64,000 bases of DNA from Dysgonomonas sp. 521 (GTDB lineage Bacteria; Bacteroidota; Bacteroidia; Bacteroidales; Dysgonomonadaceae), in NCBI RefSeq assembly GCF_010501055.1, contig NZ_QVMO01000001.1, forward strand, positions 62,001 through 126,000. Reading direction: 5' to 3'. The translations under genes were made by a program, and so were the position numbers. Under the pieces are notes generated by a model, which saw nothing but the letters and a program-made list of their open reading frames with translations, searched no databases and had not been told where the DNA came from. Position 1 is the first letter of the stretch, and each line of letters starts with the position of its first letter. Positions 27,209 to 35,592 of this stretch are shown piece by piece.

Positions 27209-28489
27209 CTATTTTAAATGTTGCCCTTTGATTTTTCCATAAATGAGGTGTTTGGGACTTCCGACTATCTGCGAAGCATAAATACCTGTATGCCCTGAAA
27301 ACAAGTAAGAAACGACACAGGCAATGCCAATATAAATACCACTTTCTGCCCCAAACAATTCTATTCCCATAAGTGTACAGGCAATAGGTGTATTTGTGGC
27401 TCCGGCAAACACGGCAACAAATCCCATTCCCGCCAATAATGCCATTGGCAAGGGTATTATACCGAATAATGCGCTGCCTAATGTTGCTCCGATAAAGAAC
27501 AATGGGGTAACTTCCCCTCCTTTGAATCCTACGCCGATAGTAAATGTTGTGAAAAGAATTTTAGCAAGGAAGTCATACCAACCTTGCTGTATAGAAAAAG
27601 ATTCGACAATGGTAGGAATTCCAAGTCCAATATACTTTGTTGTGCCTAATCCCCAAACGGCAAGGGCTATTATTGCTCCACCTATAAACGGACGAAGCGG
27701 AGCATATTTTATTTTGTTTTTTGCCAGTTTACTCCAAAGGTGTACTGAACGGGAAAACAGCATTGCTGTAAGTCCAAACAAGATACCAACGGCTATTACA
27801 AGCAGTATATTTACTACATTCAGTTCGGGGACGAAAGGAATACTGTAATGTGTATGAGCCACTCCCCACAGGTGGCAAGTCAAATGAGCGAAAGCTGCTG
27901 CTAAAAAACTCGGTAATATAGCTTCGTATCTCATTCTTCCTACGATAATTACTTCCAATGCAAAGACCGCTCCGGCTAATGGTGTTCCAAATACCGACGC
28001 AAATCCCGCACTGATACCAACCATAACCATTATTTTATGGTCACGTTGTTTTAGTTTGAATACGCGGGAAAACTGGTCGGCTATCGCTCCCCCCATTTGT
28101 ACGGCTGTCCCTTCACGACCTGCCGACCCGCCAAAGAGGTGTGTTATAACTGTTCCGATGTAGATAAGCGGAGCCATCTTAAACGGAATAATATCTTTTG
28201 GGGCGTGTATTTCTTCAATCAGGTAATTATTCCCTTTTACAACACTGCTTCCCCAATAATGATACATCAATCCGATAAGCAAACCCGCAATCGGTAACAG
28301 GGCAATTATCCATAAATGCGATTCTCTGTAATTTGTTACTAAATCGAGTGATACAAGTAACAGGGCGGATGCCGAACCAATTAACGCCCCTGCTATGATT
28401 GTAATTAAAAGCCATTTCAAAAGATAAAACAGTAGTGGAATTTGCTCCACTTTGACCATTAATCTTTTGTAAGAATTGATTTTGTGCAT
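27209..28489 (-). CDS. CLC-F-type fluoride/proton antiporter
   Basis: Inner-membrane CLC transporter of 426 residues with about ten hydrophobic segments. The gating motif GREGT is at residues 124-128 (gating glutamate E126). The position of the canonical GSGIP motif reads GNNYLIEE (86-93), the Asn-type replacement described for fluoride-specific CLC-F proteins. GGEVTPLFFIGA matches the later ion-pathway motif. It lies downstream of enolase and a fluoride riboswitch, which strongly supports fluoride rather than chloride export. A 29-base hairpin separates it from the enolase gene. Confidence 0.88.
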   Translation of the reverse strand: MHKINSYKRLMVKVEQIPLLFYLLKWLLITIIAGALIGSASALLLVSLDLVTNYRESHLWIIALLPIAGLLIGLMYHYWGSSVVKGNNYLIEEIHAPKDIIPFKMAPLIYIGTVITHLFGGSAGREGTAVQMGGAIADQFSRVFKLKQRDHKIMVMVGISAGFASVFGTPLAGAVFALEVIIVGRMRYEAILPSFLAAAFAHLTCHLWGVAHTHYSIPFVPELNVVNILLVIAVGILFGLTAMLFSRSVHLWSKLAKNKIKYAPLRPFIGGAIIALAVWGLGTTKYIGLGIPTIVESFSIQQGWYDFLAKILFTTFTIGVGFKGGEVTPLFFIGATLGSALFGIIPLPMALLAGMGFVAVFAGATNTPIACTLMGIELFGAESGIYIGIACVVSYLFSGHTGIYASQIVGSPKHLIYGKIKGQHLK

Positions 28490-28510
28490 AGATAGTTATT
28501 AAACAGAAAG

Positions 28511-28539
28511 AAAGGCGATTAGCTGATAATCGCCTTTCA
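28511..28539 (-). terminator. Hairpin between enolase and the fluoride exporter
   Basis: Stem GAAAGGCGATTA with TAATCGCCTTTC, followed on the minus strand by TTTCTGTTTAA. It may act as a partial terminator or RNA-stabilising hairpin that sets the eno to CLC ratio. Confidence 0.55.
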
Positions 28540-28550
28540 ATGTGAGATCC

Positions 28551-29831
28551 TTAATTGTTTTTGAATGTTTTTTTGCCCGCAAATAAAGAGTTCTTGCCTA
28601 ACTCATGTTCGATACGCATGAACTGGTTGAACTTCTCAATACGCTCACCACGACAACCGCTACCTGTCTTTATATGTCCGGCATTAAGCCCTACGGTCAG
28701 GTCTGCAATGAAAGTATCTACCGTTTCGCCACTACGGTGCGAGATAAATGTATTGTAGCCATTCTTATTAGCCAGTTCCATCGTTTCCAATGTTTCACTT
28801 ACTGTTCCTATCTGATTCAACTTTATCAGTATCGAATTGGCAACACCTTTGTCGATGCCTTCCTGAAGAATGGTTTTGTTCGTGCAAAAGATATCATCGC
28901 CCACAAGTTCTATTTTGTTGCCAAGTGTTTTAGTAAGGTTTTGCCAGCCCGTCCAGTCGTTTTCTGCCAGTCCGTCCTCTAATAAGACTATCGGATACTG
29001 GCGTACCCACGATTCCCATAGCTTTATCATATCATCGCTTGTGAGTAGCTTGCCTGTACTTTTAAACATTTTGTATTTGCCGTCATCCCACAATTCGCTT
29101 GTAGCAGGATCAAGGCAGATACTAATATCGTCGCCGGGCTTGTATCCTGCTTTTGTTATAGCTTCGAGGATAACTTCGACGGCTTCTTCATTCGATTTCA
29201 AATCGGGAGCAAAACCGCCTTCATCTCCCACACCTGTACTTAATCCTTTCTTGTTCAGTACAGATTTTAAAGAATGGAATACTTCCTCGCCCATACGGAT
29301 AGCTTCACGGAATGAAGGGGCATTGTGTGGAGCTATCATGAATTCCTGAAAATCGACATTATTATCGGCGTGTTTACCCCCGTTTATTACATTCATACAG
29401 GGGACAGGTAGCAAATAAGCGTTACTGCCACCTAAGTATTGATATAAAGGTGTTTGGGTGCTTAATGCTTTTACCCGTGCATACGCCATTGAAACGGCTA
29501 AAATGGCATTTGCTCCAAGTTTTGATTTATTGTTTGTGCCGTCCAAATCAATCATCAAATAATCCAATTCACGTTGAGAGTGAAAACTCTTTCCGACAAT
29601 TTCATTTGCGATAATTGAATTTACATTATCGACAGCTTTTAGTACGCCTTTGCCCCCATAACGTTTTTTGTCGCCATCACGCAATTCAGTTGCTTCTCTT
29701 TCGCCTGTGGATGCTCCACTGGGAACCATCGCACGAGCTTGTGTGCCATCTTCCAGTGTGATACTGGCTTCAACTGTGGGATTACCTCTTGAATCGAGAA
29801 TTTCCAATGCTTCTACTTTTACAATTTTCAT
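28551..29831 (-). CDS. eno: Enolase carried as cargo
   Basis: Complete enolase of 426 residues, converting 2-phosphoglycerate to phosphoenolpyruvate. Family motifs are intact: [10 protein letters not shown] (38-47), [11 protein letters not shown], metal-binding LLEDGL, catalytic-lysine context LIKLNQIGT and SHRSGET. The C-terminal [13 protein letters not shown] differs from the common GAPCRSERLAKYN form. Enolase is the classic fluoride-inhibited enzyme, so a second copy under a fluoride riboswitch restores glycolysis under fluoride stress. The leader carries the riboswitch at 29991-30050. Whether this copy is itself fluoride-tolerant cannot be read from sequence. Confidence 0.95.
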   Translation of the reverse strand: MKIVKVEALEILDSRGNPTVEASITLEDGTQARAMVPSGASTGEREATELRDGDKKRYGGKGVLKAVDNVNSIIANEIVGKSFHSQRELDYLMIDLDGTNNKSKLGANAILAVSMAYARVKALSTQTPLYQYLGGSNAYLLPVPCMNVINGGKHADNNVDFQEFMIAPHNAPSFREAIRMGEEVFHSLKSVLNKKGLSTGVGDEGGFAPDLKSNEEAVEVILEAITKAGYKPGDDISICLDPATSELWDDGKYKMFKSTGKLLTSDDMIKLWESWVRQYPIVLLEDGLAENDWTGWQNLTKTLGNKIELVGDDIFCTNKTILQEGIDKGVANSILIKLNQIGTVSETLETMELANKNGYNTFISHRSGETVDTFIADLTVGLNAGHIKTGSGCRGERIEKFNQFMRIEHELGKNSLFAGKKTFKNN

Positions 29832-29955
29832 AACATTAATTCTTTATATGTGAATACTTATTGAACATAAACAGATTTAGCCCATACAGAAACTGCATGA
29901 GCGATGATGTATATCTATCCTTAGGGAAAATATTTGCTGATAGTAGATATATAAA

Positions 29956-30000
29956 TATAAAAATCCTGCTCATAACCATTGTTGATTAAGTTAAGCAGGA
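29956..30000 (-). terminator. Riboswitch expression platform (intrinsic terminator)
   Basis: TCCTGCT (30000-29994) pairs with AGCAGGA (29969-29963), followed by TTTTTAT. The 5' arm lies in the 3' strand of the riboswitch aptamer, so ligand binding and terminator formation are mutually exclusive. Confidence 0.75.
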
Positions 30001-30050
30001 ACTATCAGCTACTTTATTAGCGGTTTATAACAGGGGAGTTCCATCCCCTT
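29991..30050 (-). ncRNA. Fluoride riboswitch (crcB motif)
   Basis: The minus strand reads AGGGGATGGAACTCCCCT, then AACCGC, then GCTGATAGTTCCTGCT. These match the conserved GAUGG, AACCGC and CUGAU..UCCU segments of the crcB/fluoride aptamer in the right order. A -7 box TATCTTTG (30073-30066) starts the transcript about 15 bases upstream. The overlapping terminator gives the usual ON-with-fluoride logic. It controls eno, the CLC-F exporter and possibly the 117-residue protein. Confidence 0.85.
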
Positions 30051-30065
30051 TGTTGAATAACGGTA

Positions 30066-30073
30066 CAAAGATA
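30066..30073 (-). promoter_or_regulatory. Promoter of the fluoride operon (-7 box TATCTTTG)
   Basis: Minus-strand TATCTTTG matches TAnnTTTG and lies just ahead of the riboswitch aptamer. Confidence 0.6.
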
Positions 30074-30136
30074 AGTAAAAGTTATCAATATATTTAAGGT
30101 TGAATAATATATTTATATTTGAAGTGCTAAGAGATA

Positions 30137-30667
30137 TTATCTTATTATTTGGTATTTGACTATCATAACTCCTAAATTGTAGATTTTATTTTCCGTAAGT
30201 TCCCATTGTGATTCTTTGGACTGTTCCGGAAATAACGGAACTCCTTTACCGAGAATAACAGGAATGTAAGTTATATACATTTCATCAATCAAGTTCGAAG
30301 TAAGAAGTTTTGAAGTCAATTCACCACCACCTACCAATAATATATCTTTACCTTCTTGATTACGAAGTTCGGAAATTCTTTCAATAGTGTTTTCTGTTAT
30401 GAATTTTATATTTTCTTTTTCACCCCAATTATGGTGCGAAACAACATAAGTCATTTGGCGTGAATACGGCCAAATTATATCCATATTCAGAAACTCACGG
30501 TAAGTACGTCCACCCATAATAACAATATCAGTTGAAGCTAATAGTTTCTTGAAACCGTAATCTGTCTTTTCTGGATTTGGAAATTCAATAAGCCACTCCA
30601 AGCTACCGTCCGGCTCGGCAATACGTTGGTCAAGCGATGCAGCAATGTAGAGAATAATTTTTTTCAT
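30137..30667 (-). CDS. RibD-C/dihydrofolate-reductase-fold reductase
   Basis: NADPH-dependent reductase-fold protein of 176 residues (RibD C-terminal/YyaP-like). Features are the N-terminal strand IILYIAASLDQRIAEPDGSLEWL, IVIMGGRTYREF (about 50-61) and the dinucleotide-binding DILLVGGGELTSKLL (about 110-124). It is a standalone copy without a deaminase. Such genes are frequent cargo on Bacteroidales elements; substrate unknown, and trimethoprim resistance should not be assumed. A large imperfect palindrome (30704-30893) lies directly upstream on the same strand. Confidence 0.85.
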   Translation of the reverse strand: MKKIILYIAASLDQRIAEPDGSLEWLIEFPNPEKTDYGFKKLLASTDIVIMGGRTYREFLNMDIIWPYSRQMTYVVSHHNWGEKENIKFITENTIERISELRNQEGKDILLVGGGELTSKLLTSNLIDEMYITYIPVILGKGVPLFPEQSKESQWELTENKIYNLGVMIVKYQIIR

Positions 30668-30703
30668 GTTGCTAATATTTACGTGTTATTAACTTCTTTC
30701 CAG

Positions 30704-30893
30704 TTCGCAGATAACACGCAAAAAAGCGTGGAACTTACACAATTCCAATGTAGAGGTACTGGTATACCCTTGAAAGAAACAGGCAAGCCCACGCCATACT
30801 TTCGTATAGCATGAACATTGCGCTATCAGTCTCTTTCAAATGAAAATTACCAGTTTTCTACATTGAGACGTTCAGCGAACGCTATGTTATATC
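30704..30893 (-). repeat. Large imperfect palindrome, copy 1
   Basis: On the minus strand, a small hairpin (CGTTC-agc-GAACG) and TCTC lead into the arm TGTAGAAAACTGGTA. After a loop containing GGCGTGG comes the partner arm TACCAGTACCTCTACA (plus-strand 30749-30764 region), then CCACGC. Outer sequences AGATATAACA and TGTTATCT also pair. A second copy with the same arms but different hairpin and loop sequence is at 45475-45645. It lies 5' of the reductase gene in the same orientation. Nature unknown: structured RNA leader or single-strand recombination site. Confidence 0.6.
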
Positions 30894-30981
30894 TAAACGG
30901 ACAAATCCGTCAAAATTCTATTTATCTGCCGCAAAGATAGCGAATATGTTTAAGGTAATAAAACTTAGGACAAGTCAATCT

Positions 30982-31034
30982 TTAGTGCAAGGTGCAAGTA
31001 TCTATATAATAGATAGACTTGCACCTTGCACTAA
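30982..31034. repeat. Perfect 18-bp inverted repeat
   Basis: TTAGTGCAAGGTGCAAGT (30982-30999) and its exact complement (31017-31034) enclose a 17-base AT-rich centre that is itself palindromic (TCTATataATAGA). No T-run follows, so it is not a simple terminator. Confidence 0.7.
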
Positions 31035-31084
31035 TCCTAAATGATTCTTATTCAGAATAGTTGTATATTAAAAAATAGTTGTAT

Positions 31085-31320
31085 CTTTGAACCCAAGAGA
31101 TAGGCAGACAAATAGCAGCCAAGAGCGGTCATAAAAGGGAATCAACAACCTTTTGCTAATTCGTAACCTATGACCTCTTATCCTTATGTAAATAATTGAT
31201 TTGCAAGACATACCGAGAAAGGTTCATGTACCTCTCTCTCCGCTGGGAAGCAAAGACTTCTAACAGACAAAAGGAGACAAGTCCTGTAAAATCAAGGTTT
31301 TACAGGACTTTTTCTTTTAT
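31085..31320 (+). ncRNA. Candidate untranslated transcript with promoter and terminator
   Basis: A -7 box TATCTTTG (about 31081-31088) with an upstream TTG about 20 bases away starts a stretch that ends at a strong terminator (31279-31320). Inside, GGTCATAAAAGG pairs with the CCTTTT and TATGACC further on. No plausible protein frame is seen. Could be a small regulatory RNA, or host sequence at an old attachment site. Confidence 0.35.
31279..31320 (+). terminator. Strong intrinsic terminator
   Basis: Stem AAGTCCTGTAAAA with TTTTACAGGACTT, 6-base loop, then TTTCTTTT. Confidence 0.85.
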
Positions 31321-31528
31321 AACTAAGTCACCTGAAAGACCCGAAAAGGACAAAAATAGACACCGTCGGGTTACTAAAAGGTTACTCAAAATCAGGTCGA
31401 AAAAATAGTAACCAATTTCCGCATAAGTCCTTGAACTGTCGCGTATTGTCCGCGATTCAACAGCTTGTAATTTTATTATTCACCCTACCTTTGTCTCGAT
31501 GAGATTTAGGTGCAAAAATTAGAAAATT

Positions 31529-32623
31529 ATGAGTAGTTCATTTAAGATTCTTTTCTACATCAAGAAAAATCAAGTAAACAAGAATGGAAAATGTACCATT
31601 ATGGTACGCCTTTCCATTAACGGAACAAGGACACAATTCAGTTCTAAACTGGAAATTGAGCCTGAATTATGGGATACAAATGCTGGAAGGGGAAAAGGTA
31701 AATCAACGACTATCCTAAGGCTAAATCATCTGTTGAATGATATCCGAACTTCCCTCACAACCACTTATTATGATGTCGAGAAAAAAGAACATGTTACCGG
31801 AGAGAAGATCCGTAATATTTTTCTTGGCTACACTACCGAGCAACAAACCTTACTGACCGTTTTTGCCGAACACAATGTCGAAGTAAAAAAGATGGTTGGT
31901 ATAGGTAAGACCAAAGCTACTTTGGAGAAATACGAGCGAACATACAACCGATTGAAAGATTATCTGGAAACTCGTCATCGGGTTTCTGATATTAGTCTCA
32001 GGGAAATCAATCATAGTTTCATTACAGGCTTTGAAACGTATCTTCGGGTTGATTGTAGATGCAACGAAAACACGACGGCGAAATTTATGCAGTTCTTTAA
32101 ACGAATTGTAATTATAGCACGAAACAATGGATGGATTGTTGGCGATCCGTTTGCAAACTATAAAATTCGGATAAAGAGAGTTGATCGCGGATATCTGACA
32201 GAAGATGAACTTCACGAAATCATAAAGAAGAATATGACTTCCGAAAGACTTGAACATGTACGGGATATCTTCATTTTTAGCTGCTACACTGGACTTGCTT
32301 ATATAGATGTAAAGAATCTCAAAGAAGAAAATATCCGTAAATCGTTTGATGGCTCTCTATGGATTATGACTAAACGCCAAAAGACAAGTACAACGGTTAA
32401 TGTACCTCTCTTGAAAATTCCATCAATGATATTGAAAAAGTATAGAGGCAAACTAAAGAACGGACAATTACTCCCTGTTTTGAGTAACCAAAAGACAAAT
32501 TCTTATCTGAAGGAAATTGCCGATTTATGTGGTATTGAAAAGAATCTGACATTTCATCAAGGAAGGCACATGAATTTTCCTTTCCGGCTGATAACAAATA
32601 ACTTACAAGCGAAATTTCCCTAA
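31529..32623 (+). pseudogene. Tyrosine integrase of the outer element, N-terminal part (disrupted)
   Basis: The first about 347 residues read as a Bacteroidales tyrosine recombinase: N-terminal FKILFYIKKNQVNKNGKC, SAM-like core-binding domain (about 110-215) and catalytic FSCYTGLAYIDVKNL with the first arginine region. The frame reaches IEKNLTFHQGRH, the HxxRH box at about 343-347. It then runs into unrelated sequence and stops after 17 residues, so the C-terminal helices and nucleophilic tyrosine are missing. A fragment at 57319-57534 supplies exactly the missing part; joined at the box histidine they give 413 residues, a normal family length. Promoter box TACCTTTG lies near 31489. Confidence 0.82.
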
Positions 32624-32922
32624 CAGGTAACGGTTTAGAAATGAGCGAACCCTTATTGTTTACCTTATTTTGCATAATGTACAAAGAACGTCTTTCACCA
32701 GCAAATATATAAAAGATTCTTTAGTGGAGAAAAGTATCCGAAATTTTTTTATGATGAAATTTGCGTCCAACTCACTTTAATATCATTTTCACTTATCTTC
32801 TGTTTTTATATCCGGCTCCTGCTCGATTATCTCTTTATCAGAACCAAACCAGCGGTAGTGTTGTTACCTTTGTCATTCGAGAATGAACACCATTAAACGA
32901 ATAAAAAACAAAGTAACCGCCT
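32624..32922. other. Left-end region of the inner element
   Basis: Holds the subterminal inverted repeat (32668-32690), an AT-rich stretch and a -7-like TTACCTTTG near 32866-32874 ahead of the recombinase gene. No gene seen. Confidence 0.5.
32668..32690 (+). repeat. Subterminal inverted repeat, left copy
   Basis: TTTTGCATAA, then TGTA, then CAAAGAACG. The complement at 57071-57089 is identical except that the four bases TGTA are absent. Confidence 0.7.
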
Positions 32923-34227
32923 ATGTCCACACTGACCTTTTATCTACGGGCCTCGAGTCTGGGAAATGACACCCCCGGCCGCCTGTGCCTTCGCCTTGTC
33001 CACAGGCGCAAGAGTAAAAGTATCTCCACCCCTTACCGCCTGTATCCCTATCAATGGGATATCCTGTCACAGGAAGTGGTCACGGGCAGGGATAATCCAC
33101 ATTCCGACGCTCTGGAAGAAGCGGCGGAGTATATCCACCGGATGCGGGAACGCTTCGAAGCCGTTGCGGATGAGTTTTCCTCCCGCGCCTTCTATACGGC
33201 GGAAGAAGTCCTGCATGAACTCTGTCCTCCCCGGCGAAGCAAGGATAGCCTGGCAGGGTATGCTTTACGGTTGTCACGCGGATTGAACAATACAGGACAT
33301 GAACGTACCGCCCGGGCTTACCTGTCAGCCGTGAACAAACTGCTGGGCTTCGTCCGTGCAGAAGACGTCCGTTTTCGGGATATAACCCCCTCCCTGGTAC
33401 AGGCCTTTGAGGAAAACCTCAAAAAGAGCGGTAAAAGCCTGAATACCATTTCCTTTTATATGCGTAACCTGCGTGCCCTCTGTTACAAGGCGCAGGATGA
33501 AGGACTGGTGCTGTACAGGATGAATCCCTTTAAAGGAGCGTTCACAGGCTTCCATAAGACTGCCAAACGTGCCCTTAATACCGAGCAAATGGGCAAACTG
33601 CAAAACCTACCTTACAACCGGTACCTCGAACAAGGCAGGCAGCCTGCGGATGAATCCGAACAAAAGCTGTACACTGCCTGGCGGTATTTTATCTTCTGCT
33701 TCCATGCACGGGGCATGTGCTTCGTGGATCTGGCTTACCTACGTAAGGACAACATACGCGGGAACATTATCCGCTATTACCGCAAAAAGACGGGAGGACT
33801 GATCGAAGTAAAGATCACCCCGGTGATGCAGTCCGTACTGGACAGCTTTTCGGACGATGTGAAGAACTCCCCTTACCTGTTCCCCGTTATTACGGATACG
33901 GGCAAGAAAGAACGCCTGCAATACGAAACAGGCCTTCGCACGCAGAACCTGCGCCTAAAGGAACTGGCACGCAAGGCGGGCATCACTTCTGTACTGACCA
34001 CCCATGTATCGCGTCACAGCTGGGCCTCGATAGCCAAAGGCGAGAACCTGCCCCTGTGGGTCATCAGCGAAGGGCTGGGACATAACAACCAAAAGACCAC
34101 CTATACCTACCTGGCGCAACTAGAACGCTCCCGCCTGGATATAGCCAACGAACTGATATGCGCCGCCGTCTGCTCAAGGGCAAGCCCCGTAACAAACGCA
34201 ATGTATGAACGGAGGAATTATGAGTGA
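32923..34227 (+). CDS. Tyrosine recombinase of the Bacteroidales DNA-invertase type
   Basis: Complete tyrosine recombinase of 434 residues. The N-terminus LTFYLRASSLGNDTPGRLCLRLVHRRKS and FCFHARGMCFVDLAYLRKDNI (first catalytic Arg) are typical of the group that includes Bacteroides invertases. HVSRHSW is the HxxR box and HNNQKTTYTYLAQLE carries the nucleophilic tyrosine. It differs in type from the integrases at the other end. It lies just left of an AraC gene flanked by 23-bp inverted palindromes, so promoter or regulator inversion is possible; integration or excision is the alternative. Confidence 0.88.
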   Translation: MSTLTFYLRASSLGNDTPGRLCLRLVHRRKSKSISTPYRLYPYQWDILSQEVVTGRDNPHSDALEEAAEYIHRMRERFEAVADEFSSRAFYTAEEVLHELCPPRRSKDSLAGYALRLSRGLNNTGHERTARAYLSAVNKLLGFVRAEDVRFRDITPSLVQAFEENLKKSGKSLNTISFYMRNLRALCYKAQDEGLVLYRMNPFKGAFTGFHKTAKRALNTEQMGKLQNLPYNRYLEQGRQPADESEQKLYTAWRYFIFCFHARGMCFVDLAYLRKDNIRGNIIRYYRKKTGGLIEVKITPVMQSVLDSFSDDVKNSPYLFPVITDTGKKERLQYETGLRTQNLRLKELARKAGITSVLTTHVSRHSWASIAKGENLPLWVISEGLGHNNQKTTYTYLAQLERSRLDIANELICAAVCSRASPVTNAMYERRNYE

Positions 34228-34689
34228 AGAATGAAGAACTAAAAACTAAAAACTAAAAATTAAAAATGATGAGGTGTAAAATGCAAAAAGATACATGATT
34301 ATGTTAAAGTGTTGGTATGTGGAAGGTTATAACAGCGGATTTTTCCTATCTTTGAGATTCGGTAATAAGGACAAAAAAAATCCGTCACTATACAAGTGAC
34401 GGAGAGGTGCACCCCGGTAACGTATTCCCTTATATCATACCGTATAGGGGTGTATATAAAATAAAAAGATAAAAGCTTGTGCAACATTTGTCAAACAAGA
34501 TGAGCGGTAAACAGGGGGAAAAGAAAGGGGAAAGTATTTTAAGCAGAGGCAATTACACCTGCCCGCAGGCAGGCGTTGCGGCCACAGGCAATTTACCCTG
34601 TTGTCAAACATTTGTAAAGCGTTTGATAAACAGGGGTATAAGTAAAAACAAGCGGATACAGATCAAACAACACTTAAACAATCACGATT
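34228..34689. other. Leader region of the AraC gene
   Basis: Begins with degenerate AAAAACTAAAAACT repeats. A -7 box TATCTTTG lies near 34348-34355. The palindrome at 34382-34402 follows, then a CCTGCC/GGCAGG hairpin near 34559-34574. No gene seen. Confidence 0.5.
34382..34402. repeat. Palindrome CCGTCACT-N5-AGTGACGG, left copy
   Basis: A 21-base palindrome with centre ATACA. On the minus strand it is followed by a T-run and could act as a terminator. The right copy at 35677-35697 is in inverted orientation (centre TGTAT). Confidence 0.75.
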
Positions 34690-35592
34690 ATGGCAAAATT
34701 ATTGTATGCAGGAGAACACCTGGATTGTCCCAACTACGACAACAGGCATCGTCCTGCCATAGAGGAGAAATTCATGGGACAAGGCCAAAGACAGGAAGTA
34801 CAGCCCTGGGTCAATAAGATCATGTTCGTGCTGGAAGGGGAAATCGAATATTCAATGGGAGACTCCGGCTACCACATTGCCCGCAGGGGACAATTCCTTT
34901 TCCTCCCGGCCAACCGCAGCCTGTGGGTGCGTGCCGTGCAGGAAACGCACCTGGGCATTGTCCGCCTGTACGACAAGATACAGTTGTGCGACTGCTTCCG
35001 CCTGGAGAACCTGCTGGCCATAGGACAGGCTAAGTCGGGGCAGAAGAAAGGCAACTCAAAACAGGTTGCCGGAGATCCCGGACCGGGCTTCCTGCTGGAA
35101 GTAAACCCGGTAATGGAAAGTTACCTGGAGATGCTGGGCCTGTGCCACCGGGCGGGCCTTAAATGCCGTTACTACAACGAAGGCAAGATACGCGAGCTGA
35201 TGTTCATCCTTAGGGCTTTCTATCCCAAGGAAGACCTTTACCGCTTCTTTTCTCCCACCCTGAGTACCGATACCTGGTTCTCGCAGTTCATCATGAGTAA
35301 TTACAACAAGTACGACAATCTCTCCGAACTGGCAGCGGTCATGAAGTACACGGTGTCCGGTTTCGAGAAGAAGTTCCGCAAGGTTTTCGCTGAGGCTCCC
35401 TATGCATGGATGCGCCGTCAACGGGCAAGGGAGGCCTATCACTGCATCAATACCAGTAATATGACCCTCAAGGAGATAAGCTCCATGTTCGGGTTTAATT
35501 CTCATCCGGCTTTCATCAGATTCATACGTCAGCACTACGGGCTTACTCCCGGCCAGATCAGAAAAAACAGCACGAAAGGCGGAAACGGATAA
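34690..35592 (+). CDS. AraC-family transcriptional regulator
   Basis: Regulator of 300 residues. A cupin-like N-terminal domain (about 20-110: VLEGEIEYSMGDSGYHIARRGQFLFLP) precedes a C-terminal double HTH (about 210-295), with SELAAVMKYTVSGFEKKFRKVF and the hallmark FIRFIRQHYGLTPGQIRK. It is the only gene between the left recombinase and the DGR, in the same direction, so it may control the DGR targets. It is bracketed by inverted copies of one palindrome, so its orientation may be switchable. Confidence 0.88.
   Translation: MAKLLYAGEHLDCPNYDNRHRPAIEEKFMGQGQRQEVQPWVNKIMFVLEGEIEYSMGDSGYHIARRGQFLFLPANRSLWVRAVQETHLGIVRLYDKIQLCDCFRLENLLAIGQAKSGQKKGNSKQVAGDPGPGFLLEVNPVMESYLEMLGLCHRAGLKCRYYNEGKIRELMFILRAFYPKEDLYRFFSPTLSTDTWFSQFIMSNYNKYDNLSELAAVMKYTVSGFEKKFRKVFAEAPYAWMRRQRAREAYHCINTSNMTLKEISSMFGFNSHPAFIRFIRQHYGLTPGQIRKNSTKGGNG

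Larger units (their letters stand above)
30668..31528. other. 861-base gap rich in secondary structure
   Basis: No convincing protein gene. Features in order: large imperfect palindrome (30704-30893), perfect 18-bp inverted repeat (30982-31034), a promoter and terminator enclosing an apparently untranslated transcript (31065-31320), and integrase upstream sequence with three GGTTACT/AGTAACC sites (31369-31375, 31380-31386, 31407-31413) and a -7 box TACCTTTG near 31489. A frame at 31196-31408 runs through the terminator and is not accepted. Confidence 0.6.

Noticed and set aside
30137..30667. Trimethoprim-resistance dfr gene
   Set aside because: The protein is of the RibD-C/YyaP type, not of the FolA/Dfr type; resistance cannot be inferred.
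30704..30893. Integron attC site beside a dihydrofolate-reductase-like gene
   Set aside because: The core sites do not fit RYYYAAC/GTTRRRY, no integron integrase is present and the structure lies 5' rather than 3' of the gene.
31196..31408. 70-residue frame between the cargo and the integrase
   Set aside because: It reads through a strong intrinsic terminator and has no recognisable features.
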